Shown here piece after piece: positions 35,450-44,296 of a stretch of DNA of 64,000 bases (the stretch's first letter is position 1; each line of letters starts with the position of its first letter). The stretch covers positions 6,572,001 through 6,636,000 of the forward strand of contig NZ_CP019082.1 in NCBI RefSeq assembly GCF_001956985.1, given 5' to 3'. Source of the DNA: Paludisphaera borealis (GTDB lineage: Bacteria > Planctomycetota > Planctomycetia > Isosphaerales > Isosphaeraceae). The position numbers were made by a program, and so were the translations under genes. The notes below the pieces were generated by a model, which did not search any database, was not told where the DNA came from, and saw only the letters and a program-made list of their open reading frames with translations.

Positions 35450-36835
35450 TCATGCGCGGGTCTCGCCGGGGCCGATCTCGACGCGCTCGCCTTCACTCAG
35501 GCCTTCGACGACTTCCACGAGATCCTTCGTTGCATGGCGGGTGGCGATGACCCGGCGCTCGCGGCCGTTGCGGCCGACGACGTTGCATGAGGGGCGGCCG
35601 TCGACGACCGACATGGCTTCGACCGGAATGACGAGCGCGTCGGCGACTCGTCCGGTGTCGATCTCGACGATGGCCGACATGAACGGCAAGATCCTTGGCG
35701 GCGTCTTGTCGAGCCGCACCCGCGTCACGTAGTGTCGCAGCCGTTCATCCCATTCCCTGTCGTTCTCGACCGGGAACTGGCTGATGGCGACGACCGTGGC
35801 GGGCAGAACCCGATTGTTCAGCGAAGCGACGCGGACGCCGGCCTTCATGCCGACCTTGACGCGCGGCCCCATCGTCTCGTGGACCGAGACGAGGACCTCC
35901 ATGTTGCTGAGGTCGGGCAGCTTGAACATCTTCTGTTCCTGGTAGACGCGCATCCCCGGCTCGAGCTTCCTGGACCACCAGTATCCTCGGTTCGCATGGA
36001 CGACGACGCCGTCGTGCGGGGCGCGAATCGTGCAGTTCGTGATCTGCTTGCGACAGTACGCGAGCCGCTCTTCCGCCACGTTCAGCCGATCACTCGCGAA
36101 CGCGAGGTTCTTCTCGGCGATCGTGATCTCGTTCTTAAACGCCACGATTTCCTTGGGAGCCTGGAAGTGGCGGAAGACCTCCAGTTCCCCCTCCGTCGTG
36201 CGGAGTTCGTGCCTCGTCCTCGCCAGGGTCTGCCTGTCGGACAACATCTGGCCCTTCGAGACGTATCCTTTGCCGAACATCGTCTCGGTCCAGGCCAGGC
36301 GATCCTCTTGCCGCTTGAGGTCAGACCTCGCCAGGGCGATCTTGCCTTCGTATTCCTGGGTCAGAATGCGGATCTGCCCCTCCTGATATTCTTGCAACGC
36401 GGTCTTGGCGATCTCGACCGCCAGGCGAGCCTGGGTGTGCGTGGACCGGGTCTGGTTGACCTCAATTTCCTCCAAACGAGCCGTTTCTTCGAGCTGCGAG
36501 GAATCAAGCCGGCAGAGTTCGTCCCCCTTCTTCACCGGAGTGCCGTTGGGAATCAAGCTTACGATCAGGAAGCCGTCGGAATCGGCGAGGTCTTCCACCT
36601 GGCAGGAAACGACCGTCTCCTTGACCGCCTGGAGGTCGCCGCCGGCGACGACCGTCGTGTCCAGGTCGGCCCGAGTCACGAAGGCCCATTCGACGGATTC
36701 GAGCGGCTGCGACTGCGCCCCTCCCGGCAGCCCGCTCGCGTACGCCCAGCACATGGCGAACACGGCCGAGGCCGCCGCGATCCGCACGCCGACCCTGAGC
36801 CTCGACCGCCTCTTCAACCGGTCCGCGCTCGCCAT
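35450..36835 (-). CDS. HlyD-type efflux adaptor protein
   Basis: A 461-residue periplasmic adaptor starting at ATG 36835 with GGGAGGGGAGG upstream. A single N-terminal membrane segment (RIAAASAVFAMCWAYASGL) precedes two beta-barrel/lipoyl parts (DLDTTVVAGGDLQAVKETVV and later GVVVHANRGYW) around a long coiled-coil hairpin. Such proteins join an inner-membrane transporter to a TolC channel. No transporter gene adjoins it. A BlaI-like operator lies in its promoter region. Confidence 0.78.
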   Translation of the reverse strand: MASADRLKRRSRLRVGVRIAAASAVFAMCWAYASGLPGGAQSQPLESVEWAFVTRADLDTTVVAGGDLQAVKETVVSCQVEDLADSDGFLIVSLIPNGTPVKKGDELCRLDSSQLEETARLEEIEVNQTRSTHTQARLAVEIAKTALQEYQEGQIRILTQEYEGKIALARSDLKRQEDRLAWTETMFGKGYVSKGQMLSDRQTLARTRHELRTTEGELEVFRHFQAPKEIVAFKNEITIAEKNLAFASDRLNVAEERLAYCRKQITNCTIRAPHDGVVVHANRGYWWSRKLEPGMRVYQEQKMFKLPDLSNMEVLVSVHETMGPRVKVGMKAGVRVASLNNRVLPATVVAISQFPVENDREWDERLRHYVTRVRLDKTPPRILPFMSAIVEIDTGRVADALVIPVEAMSVVDGRPSCNVVGRNGRERRVIATRHATKDLVEVVEGLSEGERVEIGPGETRA

Positions 36836-36886
36836 CCGTCGCCTCCCCTCCCGAGTTGCAGACGCCCCACACACGTGGCGAACGAC

Positions 36887-36918
36887 AGTCTAACGCATTC
36901 GTCTCACAAATGTAAGAC
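36887..36918 (-). promoter_or_regulatory. Promoter and BlaI/MecI-type operator for HlyD gene
   Basis: On the minus strand, 36918-36901 reads GTCTTACATTTGTGAGAC, a near-palindrome (7 of 9 positions) with the TACA/TGTG core typical of BlaI, MecI and CopY operators. It covers a -35 box (CTTACA) 18 bases before TAGACT (36892-36887), which lies about 50 bases upstream of the gene start. The gene-free stretch 36836-37188 also holds the divergent promoter for the dehydrogenase. Confidence 0.5.
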
Positions 36919-37008
36919 ACGCGAATTGCACGATCGAATTTCGTTCGCGAAAGCGGTTCTCCGAGTTGATCGGAACGAGAACCGCCAGGCGGAGGTTGGT
37001 CGGGTCAT

Positions 37009-37038
37009 TTGACGCTTTCGCGGTCGTCGGTCTAGAAT
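37009..37038 (+). promoter_or_regulatory. Sigma-70-like promoter for 37189 gene
   Basis: TTGACG (37009-37014) and TAGAAT (37033-37038) stand 18 bases apart, 150 bases upstream of the dehydrogenase gene and facing it. Confidence 0.5.
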
Positions 37039-37188
37039 TTCCGTGAGCCCGATCGACGACGACGCGGAGCGAGGCTCGGCGCGAGCGATCGTGAGGGAAC
37101 ATCGGCCGCACAGTCGCGGACGGCGGTTGCAAGGCTCAAGATCCGAGCTGAGAACCGGCCAGAAACGTCGCTTCGAGAGAGGAAGTCG

Positions 37189-38268
37189 ATGAACCGCCCG
37201 ACATATCGCGTCACGGAACTGCTTGGCGACGGCATCGGCGGCGAGCTGTCGCAGGCGATCCATCGCCTGGCCGAGGCGCTGCCCGTCCGCGTAGAGTTCA
37301 TTCCGGTCGATCTACGGGTCGAGAATCGCCGGGCGCGCGGCAAGATCCTCTACGACGAGGCCGTGGAGCTGATCAATACAACCAAGGTGGCCCTCAAGCA
37401 CCCGACGGCCACGACCGAGGAGAGTCCCAACGCGGTCCTCCGGCGCAAGCTCGACCTCTCGGTGATCCACCGGCCGGTCTACACGATCCCCGGGGTCCCC
37501 ACCAACTTCCGCCGCGAACTCGACCTGGACATCGTCCGGATCGCGACCGGAGGGACGTACGACGACCCCGGTCGGATGATCGGCGACGACGGCGCGGTGA
37601 GCCTGCGAATCGTCGAGCGCCGGCCGGTCCGCGAGGCGGCCCGCTACGCGTTCAACCTCGCCCGCAAGACGAACAAGATCGTCACGACCGCGTCGAAATA
37701 CACGATCCAAAAGGCCACCGACGGCCTGTTCGAGAAGGTCGCCAACGAGGTGGCCGACCAGTTCCCCGAGGTGCCGCACACGATCGAGCTGTTCGACGCC
37801 CTGCTCGGCAAGGTGATCATGAGTCCGCAGAAGTTCCAGATCGTCCTGGTGCTCAACGAGTACGGCGACTTCCTCTCGGACATGGCCTGCGGCCTGGCGG
37901 GGTCGCTGGGCATCGGCGCGAGCGCCAATCTGGGATTCGACGCCGGCGCCGTGGTTCGCGTCGCGCTGTTCGACGCCGCTCACGGCACCGCGCCGGACAT
38001 CGCCGGCAAGAACCTGGCGAACCCCACCGCGATTTTTCTGGCCTTTGCCATGCTGCTCTACCAGATCGGCGAAATCAGCCTGGGCCAGGCCGTGAAAAAC
38101 GCGACCCTCGACCTGCTTCGCGAGGGAGTGCGCACCCCCGATTTGGGCGGCGCGGAATCGACCGAGTCGTTCACCGAAGCCGTGGCGAACGAGGTCGTCC
38201 AGCGGGTGGCGACCAAGACGCGTCCCCCGGCCGCCAAATCCGACGCCCCTTCCGACCCCGGCCTGTGA
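37189..38268 (+). CDS. Isocitrate/isopropylmalate dehydrogenase family
   Basis: A 359-residue enzyme with GAGAGGAAG upstream. It has the family pattern: LLGDGIGGELSQAI near the start; the substrate-binding block LRRKLDLSVIHRPVYTI; RIATGGTYDD; the closing FDAAHGTAPDIAGKNLANPTA. Isocitrate and 3-isopropylmalate dehydrogenases share this fold; the NLANPTA end fits either. Divergent from the HlyD gene, with its own promoter. Confidence 0.82.
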   Translation: MNRPTYRVTELLGDGIGGELSQAIHRLAEALPVRVEFIPVDLRVENRRARGKILYDEAVELINTTKVALKHPTATTEESPNAVLRRKLDLSVIHRPVYTIPGVPTNFRRELDLDIVRIATGGTYDDPGRMIGDDGAVSLRIVERRPVREAARYAFNLARKTNKIVTTASKYTIQKATDGLFEKVANEVADQFPEVPHTIELFDALLGKVIMSPQKFQIVLVLNEYGDFLSDMACGLAGSLGIGASANLGFDAGAVVRVALFDAAHGTAPDIAGKNLANPTAIFLAFAMLLYQIGEISLGQAVKNATLDLLREGVRTPDLGGAESTESFTEAVANEVVQRVATKTRPPAAKSDAPSDPGL

Positions 38269-38458
38269 CGGCGAAGACGTCGGCCGATCAATCTCGACCG
38301 CCGGCCACTTGACGGCCTTCGGCGCAGACCATGTAATCATTAGCTTCGTGCCTCGGACGCCCGAGACGCATCGAGTCGCAGACCCGAATTCTCACGACGG
38401 CCCAGGGTGAACGCATCCTGAGCCGCCCGTGGATTGCACTTCCCGAGAACGGCCCGCC

Positions 38459-41122
38459 ATGTCCGCCGGAGAGAACGCCAGCAAGCCGACCCAGCGCCGA
38501 GGCCCCACGACAAGCCAGGTGTTGGTCGTCACCAGCGTCATGTTCACGTTCATCTCGTTCTGGCGGACGGCCGCGATCGTCCTCTGCGATCTCGCCGGAA
38601 CGGCCTTCTACATCGGCGGCATCGTCGAGTCGCAGATCGGCAGGTCCGCCCCCTGGTTCATCCTGGGGGTGATGGTGTTCAGCTACGCCGTGCGCAGCGT
38701 CTACATCGAGAGCTGCGCGATGTTCGTCCGCGGCGGCGTGTACAAGATCGTCAAGGAGGCGCTAGGGGGAGGCATGGCCCGTCTGGCGGTCTCGGCCCTC
38801 CTTTTTGATTATATCCTGACCGGTCCGATCAACGGCGTGACCGCCGGCCAATACGCCATCGGTCTGATCAACGACCTGTTGGACCTGGGACCGGCGAGCG
38901 TCCTCATCCAGTACCAGAACCTCGTGTCGTCGTTGATCGCCATTGTCATCACGCTCTATTTCTGGCGGGTGAACACCAAGGGCATCCACGAATCGAGCGA
39001 CCAGGCGTTGCGGATCATGGGTGCGACGACCGTCATGGCCGTAATCCTGATCGGTTGGTGCTTCGTGACGTTGGCGGTCAAACCGGAGACGCGCACGCTC
39101 CCGCCGATCATGCCGGACCTGTCGCGCAAGATCGACGTCGAGGGCAAGCCGATTCTCGACCCGTTCGGCAAGCAGGTCGATCCCCTGGGATACCTGGGCC
39201 ACACGTCGATCGGCGAATCGCTGCATCCGGGTGAGATGACCGGCAATTGGTGGAGCTTGCTGGGAGCCTTCGGGCTGGTGGTCGCCTTCGGCCACTCGAT
39301 GTTGGCCATGAGCGGCGAAGAGACCCTGGCGCAGGTCTATCGCGAGGTCGAGAGTCCCAAGCTCACGAATTTCAAACGCGCGGCATTCGTCGTCTTCCTC
39401 TACAGTTTATTGCTCACGTCGCTGATCAGTTTCCTGGCGGTGATGATCATCCCCGACGGGGTTCGGATGTCGCAGTACAGCGGCAACCTGATCGGCGGCC
39501 TGGCGATGAACGTGGTAGGGCCGCAGTGGGCGCGGCTGGGGCTCAACGCGCTGGTCGTGATCGTCGGCTCGTTGATCCTCTCGGGCGCGGTGAATACGGC
39601 GATCGTGGGGTCCAACGGCGTGCTCAATCGCGTCTCCGAAGACGGCGTGCTGCCCGACTGGTTCCTCAAACCGCACCCGAAGTACGGCACCAGTTCGCGG
39701 CTGATCAACCTGGTGGTCGTGCTCCAGATCGTCACCATCGTCTTGAGCCAAGGCAACGTGCTCACGCTCGGCGAGGCGTACGCCTTCGGCGTCGTCTGGA
39801 GCTTCGTGTTCATGTCGATGTCGATGCTCATCCTCCGGTTCAAGCGTCCGGGCGCCCGCGAGTACGAAGTCCCCATGAACTTCCGGGTCGGGCGCTACGA
39901 CGTCCCGGTGGGCCTGGCGTTGATCTTCCTAGTCCTCGCCGCCTCGGCCGTTGCGAACCTGCTGACCAAGGAAGTCGCGACGGTCTCCGGGATCTTGTTC
40001 ACCGCGGCCTTCTACGCAGTCTTCTGGATCACTGAACGGCTCCGCCGCCACCGCCGGGGCGCGGGGCTTCACGAGCACCTGGAGCAGTTCAATCAGCAGG
40101 AGGCCGATCAGGTGTCAGCCCCCGCGCTGCGGCTGACCAAGCCGTATCGCAAGCTGGTGGCGATCCGGTCGCCGCACAACCTGGGGATGCTCAAGAAGTG
40201 CCTCGACGAGACCGATCCCGAGACGACCGAGGTCGTGGTGATGACGGCCTCCGTGGTGCCCAAGGGAAGCGGCGACTATGAACCGACGATCACCGACTAC
40301 GACCGCCAGCTCTTGACGGCCGTCGTCACCCTGGCCGAAAGCGCCGGCAAACCGGTCAAGCCCCTGATCATCCCCACCAACGAGCCGTTCTACGCCCTGG
40401 CCCAGACCGCCAAGACGATCGGCGCGCAGGAATTGATCATGGGCATGTCCAACAAGTACAACCCGGAAGACCAGCTCGACCAGATCGCCCTGTACTGGCT
40501 GAACGTCTGCGGTGCCAAGCCCGAACCGCTGTCGATCCGCGTCCTCGGGCCGTCGCGCGACGTCCGCCTGGACATCGCCGGCGGCAGCCAGATCCCCAGG
40601 GCGGGCGCGGCCGGGAGCGGCGAGTCGGCCCAGTTGATCGCCGACTTGCGGCGAGGCTGGCACGGCGTCGAGCGGCTGCTCCTGGCCTATGACGGCAGCC
40701 CGCTGAGCGCCGACTTCCTGGACACGGTCATGAGCTTCCTCGATCCGGCGATCGAGGTCACGCTGCTGAACGTCTCCGAGGAGGCGGGCTCCAATGAAGA
40801 AGGGGCGGTGACCGAGGAGGAGGCATTCCAGACCGTCGAACGTGGGGCCCAGCGCGCCAGTGAGCTCGGCCGGCGGATCGCCTACAAGGTCGCCCGCGGC
40901 GAGCCCGGCCAGGAAATCGTCCGCGAGGCGGTCGAGGGCAAGTTCGACGCGATCTTCATGAGCCTTCGCGGCGTCTACCGCCGGGGCGACACGACGGCGT
41001 TCGCGTCGAACACGCGTTTCGTCCTCGAAAACGCACCATGCCGCGTCATTCTCGGCTTCGCCCCCAAGACCATCCCCGCCCCCGCTCCGGCCCCCGCCTC
41101 CGTGGCTAACGACGGCGGCTGA
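38459..41122 (+). CDS. APC-family permease fused to universal-stress-protein domains
   Basis: An 887-residue protein, start at ATG 38459. About residues 20-530 form a 12-segment amino acid/polyamine permease, interrupted by a soluble loop (PETRTLPPIMPDLSRKIDVE, then PFGKQVDPLGYLGHTSIGES). The last 320 residues hold two USP-like halves: one beginning YRKLVAIRSPHNLGMLKKCL and one WHGVERLLLAYDGSPLSADF, ending APCRVILGF. Permeases with cytoplasmic USP tails may be regulated by nucleotide binding. It transcribes alone, with a T-rich terminator downstream. Confidence 0.8.
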   Translation: MSAGENASKPTQRRGPTTSQVLVVTSVMFTFISFWRTAAIVLCDLAGTAFYIGGIVESQIGRSAPWFILGVMVFSYAVRSVYIESCAMFVRGGVYKIVKEALGGGMARLAVSALLFDYILTGPINGVTAGQYAIGLINDLLDLGPASVLIQYQNLVSSLIAIVITLYFWRVNTKGIHESSDQALRIMGATTVMAVILIGWCFVTLAVKPETRTLPPIMPDLSRKIDVEGKPILDPFGKQVDPLGYLGHTSIGESLHPGEMTGNWWSLLGAFGLVVAFGHSMLAMSGEETLAQVYREVESPKLTNFKRAAFVVFLYSLLLTSLISFLAVMIIPDGVRMSQYSGNLIGGLAMNVVGPQWARLGLNALVVIVGSLILSGAVNTAIVGSNGVLNRVSEDGVLPDWFLKPHPKYGTSSRLINLVVVLQIVTIVLSQGNVLTLGEAYAFGVVWSFVFMSMSMLILRFKRPGAREYEVPMNFRVGRYDVPVGLALIFLVLAASAVANLLTKEVATVSGILFTAAFYAVFWITERLRRHRRGAGLHEHLEQFNQQEADQVSAPALRLTKPYRKLVAIRSPHNLGMLKKCLDETDPETTEVVVMTASVVPKGSGDYEPTITDYDRQLLTAVVTLAESAGKPVKPLIIPTNEPFYALAQTAKTIGAQELIMGMSNKYNPEDQLDQIALYWLNVCGAKPEPLSIRVLGPSRDVRLDIAGGSQIPRAGAAGSGESAQLIADLRRGWHGVERLLLAYDGSPLSADFLDTVMSFLDPAIEVTLLNVSEEAGSNEEGAVTEEEAFQTVERGAQRASELGRRIAYKVARGEPGQEIVREAVEGKFDAIFMSLRGVYRRGDTTAFASNTRFVLENAPCRVILGFAPKTIPAPAPAPASVANDGG

Positions 41123-41183
41123 CGACGACGGCCCGCCGGCTCGGGCGGCCGGAGCCGACGCCGAAAGTAATCCGCCGCGCGGG

Positions 41184-41202
41184 CCAAGCCCTTGGTTTTT
41201 TT
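41184..41202 (+). terminator. Short hairpin and T7 tract
   Basis: CCAAG-CC-CTTGG is followed by seven T, 62 bases after the permease stop. The stem is short, so strength is uncertain. Confidence 0.4.
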
Positions 41203-41242
41203 CGGAATGTTCGGCCCAGTTTCGAGGAAACCGTTCGGCGGA

Positions 41243-41272
41243 TTGGCGGCAAGCCGGAACGAGATGTATATT
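41243..41272 (+). promoter_or_regulatory. Promoter for coiled-coil membrane protein gene
   Basis: TTGGCG (41243-41248) lies 18 bases before TATATT (41267-41272), 154 bases upstream of ATG 41426. The 303-base gene-free stretch 41123-41425 otherwise holds only the T-tract terminator. Confidence 0.45.
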
Positions 41273-41425
41273 ATTGGGAAATGACGACTCCGTTCGCTCG
41301 ATGCGCCCGGAGCGGCTGGATGAGTGCGGCGGTGCCGTCGATCACGATTGCGACGATTACGCAACCGACAGCGTCGCCGCGACCGTCAGCGCTTCTACCC
41401 ATGGCCTCCTGGCAGGAGACTTCCG

Positions 41426-41956
41426 ATGTCCACCGCGGGCAAGGTGCTCGTCGTATTGATTCTCTTGGCGTCGTTCGCCTGGATCGCTCTGGCGGCCGGG
41501 GTCGACCAGTTGAGCCGGAACGGCAACGCGGCGCTGGCTAAGGCCGCCGACGACCTCGCCAAGGCGCAAGAAGCCCTCGCGCAGGCCAAAACCGACATGA
41601 TCCACCTTAAGGATCAGACGACCGTGCGCCAGGAAGCCGGCGATCAGCAGATCGCCGTACTCCTGAGCCGTCAGAATGACGCCGAGCGCGCTTCCTCATC
41701 GCTCAAAGACGTCGTCAACGCGCTTCAGTACCAGCTTGAGACCGCGCAAGCCACGATCAAAGAGGCCGAGCAGTCGCGCCAACAGCGGTCGACCGAGAAA
41801 GAGGAAGAAATCAAGGCCTTGGCTGACACCCGCGCCGAGGTCGAGAGCCTCATGGCCAAGAACACCGAGCTGACGGCCCGACTCCAGTCGCTTCGCACGG
41901 AGTTCAAGAAGACGTTCGATTCGAACGTCGACATGGTCGCCAGCTCCCGCCGCTGA
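41426..41956 (+). CDS. Membrane-anchored coiled-coil protein
   Basis: A 176-residue protein with AGGAGA upstream of ATG 41426. A single N-terminal membrane segment (KVLVVLILLASFAWIALAAG) is followed by a long heptad-like helical region, residues 28-165, rich in glutamine, alanine and glutamate. Anchored coiled-coil proteins of this shape are often cell-envelope structural or division proteins, but no family is recognised. The diacylglycerol kinase-like gene follows 73 bases later. Confidence 0.65.
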   Translation: MSTAGKVLVVLILLASFAWIALAAGVDQLSRNGNAALAKAADDLAKAQEALAQAKTDMIHLKDQTTVRQEAGDQQIAVLLSRQNDAERASSSLKDVVNALQYQLETAQATIKEAEQSRQQRSTEKEEEIKALADTRAEVESLMAKNTELTARLQSLRTEFKKTFDSNVDMVASSRR

Positions 41957-42029
41957 TCGCCGAGGACGCGGCGGACGCATCTTGAATCCTCTACCTGGGC
42001 AACGGGCTCGGTCAGGAGCCGAGCATCTC

Positions 42030-43127
42030 ATGACGCATTCCGTCGGCGCGAACCAGGAAGAAGGACCGCCGGCCCCGCGCGACGCTTCGGCAGCCGTCAC
42101 GAAGGCCGGCTGGGTCGGCGTGGTCGTCAATCGAAGCTCCGGCAAGGGCTCGGGCCCGCGGTTGGTTGAGCGATTGGCCGACGCGCTGGGCGACTACCAG
42201 CTCGGCGCCAAGATCGCCTGGACGCCCGCGGAACGCAAGGCGATGGTCGCCAGGGCGGACGGCGACCCTTCTTGCCGCTGCCTCGTGGTCGTCGGCGGCG
42301 ACGGCACCGTCTCGGCGCTCGTCAATGAGAAGCTTTCCGTCCCCCTCACCGTCCTCCGCGCCGGCACCGAGAACCTCGCCGCCCAGCATTTCGAGCTGCG
42401 GGGAAACCCGAGATGGCTGGCGCACACCATCGCGACGGGCAAGGCGGTCCCGGTCGATCTCGGCCGCGCCAACGGCCGCCGGTTCATCCTGATGACCGGC
42501 TTCGGGTTCGATGGCGACGTCGTCACCCGCCATCATGATATGCGGACCTCACGCACCGGCGCGATCCGGACGACCCACCGCGCGGCCTACGTCGAGCCGA
42601 TCCTGCGGTCGAGTCTCTCGTATCGGTTTCCCGAGATCACCGCCCGGATCGAGGACCCGGGGGCCGAAGAGACGCTCGTCGGAACGACGGTCTTCGTCTT
42701 CAACCTACCGCGCTACGCTCTCGGGCTCCCTTTCGCCCCCGACGCCAGCCAGGACGACGGCTTCCTCGACCTCGTCGTCTTCCGCGACCCCGGCCCGCTC
42801 CAGGCGCTTTACTATCTATGGAAGGTCGTCATCGGCACCCATCTCGATCACCCGGGCGTATATCACCGTCGCGTCCGCCGGGTCAACCTCACGGCGAGCG
42901 GTACCGTCCCCGTCCAGCTCGACGGCGATCCGGCGGGCTACCTACTGCCGGTCGCGGTCGCGAACAGCGCCGTCCCCTCCCACTCGACGAGCGGCTTAAC
43001 GGCGGCCACGACCCGAGACCACTGGACGATCGAGGCCGTCCCCGGCGCCGTGCAGGTTCTGGTCGCCGAGACACCGGCTTCGGGCGTCAACGGAGTTGCG
43101 CTCGCCAGCGAGAGGGGCTTCCGCTAA
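42030..43127 (+). CDS. Diacylglycerol kinase-family lipid kinase
   Basis: A 365-residue protein, start at ATG 42030 (AGGAG upstream). The ATP-binding signature [17 protein letters not shown] (about residue 75) and the [19 protein letters not shown] block are those of the DAGKc/YegS-like kinase fold. The C-terminal domain ends with the usual [19 protein letters not shown] pattern. It probably phosphorylates a lipid of the cell membrane; the exact lipid cannot be told. It ends 53 bases before kdsA in the same direction. Confidence 0.8.
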   Translation: MTHSVGANQEEGPPAPRDASAAVTKAGWVGVVVNRSSGKGSGPRLVERLADALGDYQLGAKIAWTPAERKAMVARADGDPSCRCLVVVGGDGTVSALVNEKLSVPLTVLRAGTENLAAQHFELRGNPRWLAHTIATGKAVPVDLGRANGRRFILMTGFGFDGDVVTRHHDMRTSRTGAIRTTHRAAYVEPILRSSLSYRFPEITARIEDPGAEETLVGTTVFVFNLPRYALGLPFAPDASQDDGFLDLVVFRDPGPLQALYYLWKVVIGTHLDHPGVYHRRVRRVNLTASGTVPVQLDGDPAGYLLPVAVANSAVPSHSTSGLTAATTRDHWTIEAVPGAVQVLVAETPASGVNGVALASERGFR

Positions 43128-43180
43128 GATTCCCGTCGCCTCGGAGCAAAAAACCGGGTGCGGTCAAGGAGTCCAGCGCG

Positions 43181-44017
43181 ATGGAAGTCGTCCCCAATCC
43201 GGTTTCGGTCGGTCCCGTGCAAATCGGTCGCGGCAAGCCCTTAGTCCTGATCGCCGGCCCCTGCGTGATGGAGCCGAACGACATGACGATGCGGATCGCC
43301 GTCCGCCTGGTCGCGATCTGCGGCGAGTTGAACGTCCCGCTGATCTACAAGGCGTCGTTCGACAAGGCGAACCGGACATCGGGGTCGAGTTTTCGGGGCC
43401 CCGGACTTGAGGAAGGCATGAACGTCTTCCGGCGGGTGAAAGCCGAGACCGGCCTGCCCGTCACCACCGACGTCCACGAAACGCATCAGGCCGCGCCGAT
43501 CGCCCAGGTGGTCGACTTGCTCCAGGTCCCCTCCTTCCTCTCCCGCCAGACCGACCTGCTGGAAGCCGTGGCCGCGACTCGACGGCCCGTGAACGTCAAG
43601 AAGGGCCAGTTCATGGCCCCCTGGGACATGGCGAACGTCGTCGCCAAGCTCCAGTCGTTCGGCGCGTCGGGAACCGTCCTGACCGAGCGCGGGACGACCT
43701 TCGGCTACGGGCGGCTCGTCAACGACTTCCGGGCGATCCCCCAGATGCAGGCCTCCGGGGCTCCGGTGGTGTTCGACGCCACGCACTCGGTCCAGCTCCC
43801 CAGCGCCGGCGAAGGGGGCAAGACCACAGCGGGCCAGCGCGAAATGATTCCCACGCTGGCCAAGGCGGCGGTCGCAGCCGGCTGCGACGCCCTCTTCCTG
43901 GAAGTTCACCCGGACCCCGACCGCGCCTGTTCCGACGGCCCGAACTCATTGCAAATTGAGGACTTACCCTCGCTGCTGCGGGTCTGCCTGCGAATTCGCG
44001 AAGCGATTTCCGCGTAG
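43181..44017 (+). CDS. kdsA: KDO-8-phosphate synthase
   Basis: A 278-residue enzyme that condenses phosphoenolpyruvate with arabinose-5-phosphate to make KDO-8-phosphate, for lipopolysaccharide. Motifs: IAGPCVME (C28), [53 protein letters not shown] and [15 protein letters not shown]. Cysteine in the AGPC motif, where E. coli has asparagine, indicates the metal-dependent class. The ATG at 43181 has CAAGGAG upstream; the open frame runs further back only through overlap with the previous gene. It implies an outer-membrane glycolipid in this host. Confidence 0.93.
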   Translation: MEVVPNPVSVGPVQIGRGKPLVLIAGPCVMEPNDMTMRIAVRLVAICGELNVPLIYKASFDKANRTSGSSFRGPGLEEGMNVFRRVKAETGLPVTTDVHETHQAAPIAQVVDLLQVPSFLSRQTDLLEAVAATRRPVNVKKGQFMAPWDMANVVAKLQSFGASGTVLTERGTTFGYGRLVNDFRAIPQMQASGAPVVFDATHSVQLPSAGEGGKTTAGQREMIPTLAKAAVAAGCDALFLEVHPDPDRACSDGPNSLQIEDLPSLLRVCLRIREAISA

Positions 44018-44296
44018 GACCGAGCACGCGCCTTCCTGCGCGAGGCGGCCGCATCGCGCTCGTTCCTGGACATCGGGCACGAGAAAGTCCGAACCCGACG
44101 CCCGGATCGGTCGTATTGGCCGACAAGGGATTCCCGGAAAGGGCTCGCGGAGACGAGCGATTCGCCGCACAATAGGACGTGCGCCGGTCGTCGTTCTCCA
44201 AGTTCGTCGGCCCGCCCGATTCTCCCAGCCGTCTCGCCCGATTCGACGAATCTTCTTGACGCGACCCATGATACTCACCAGGAGCGTTCGACTTTG

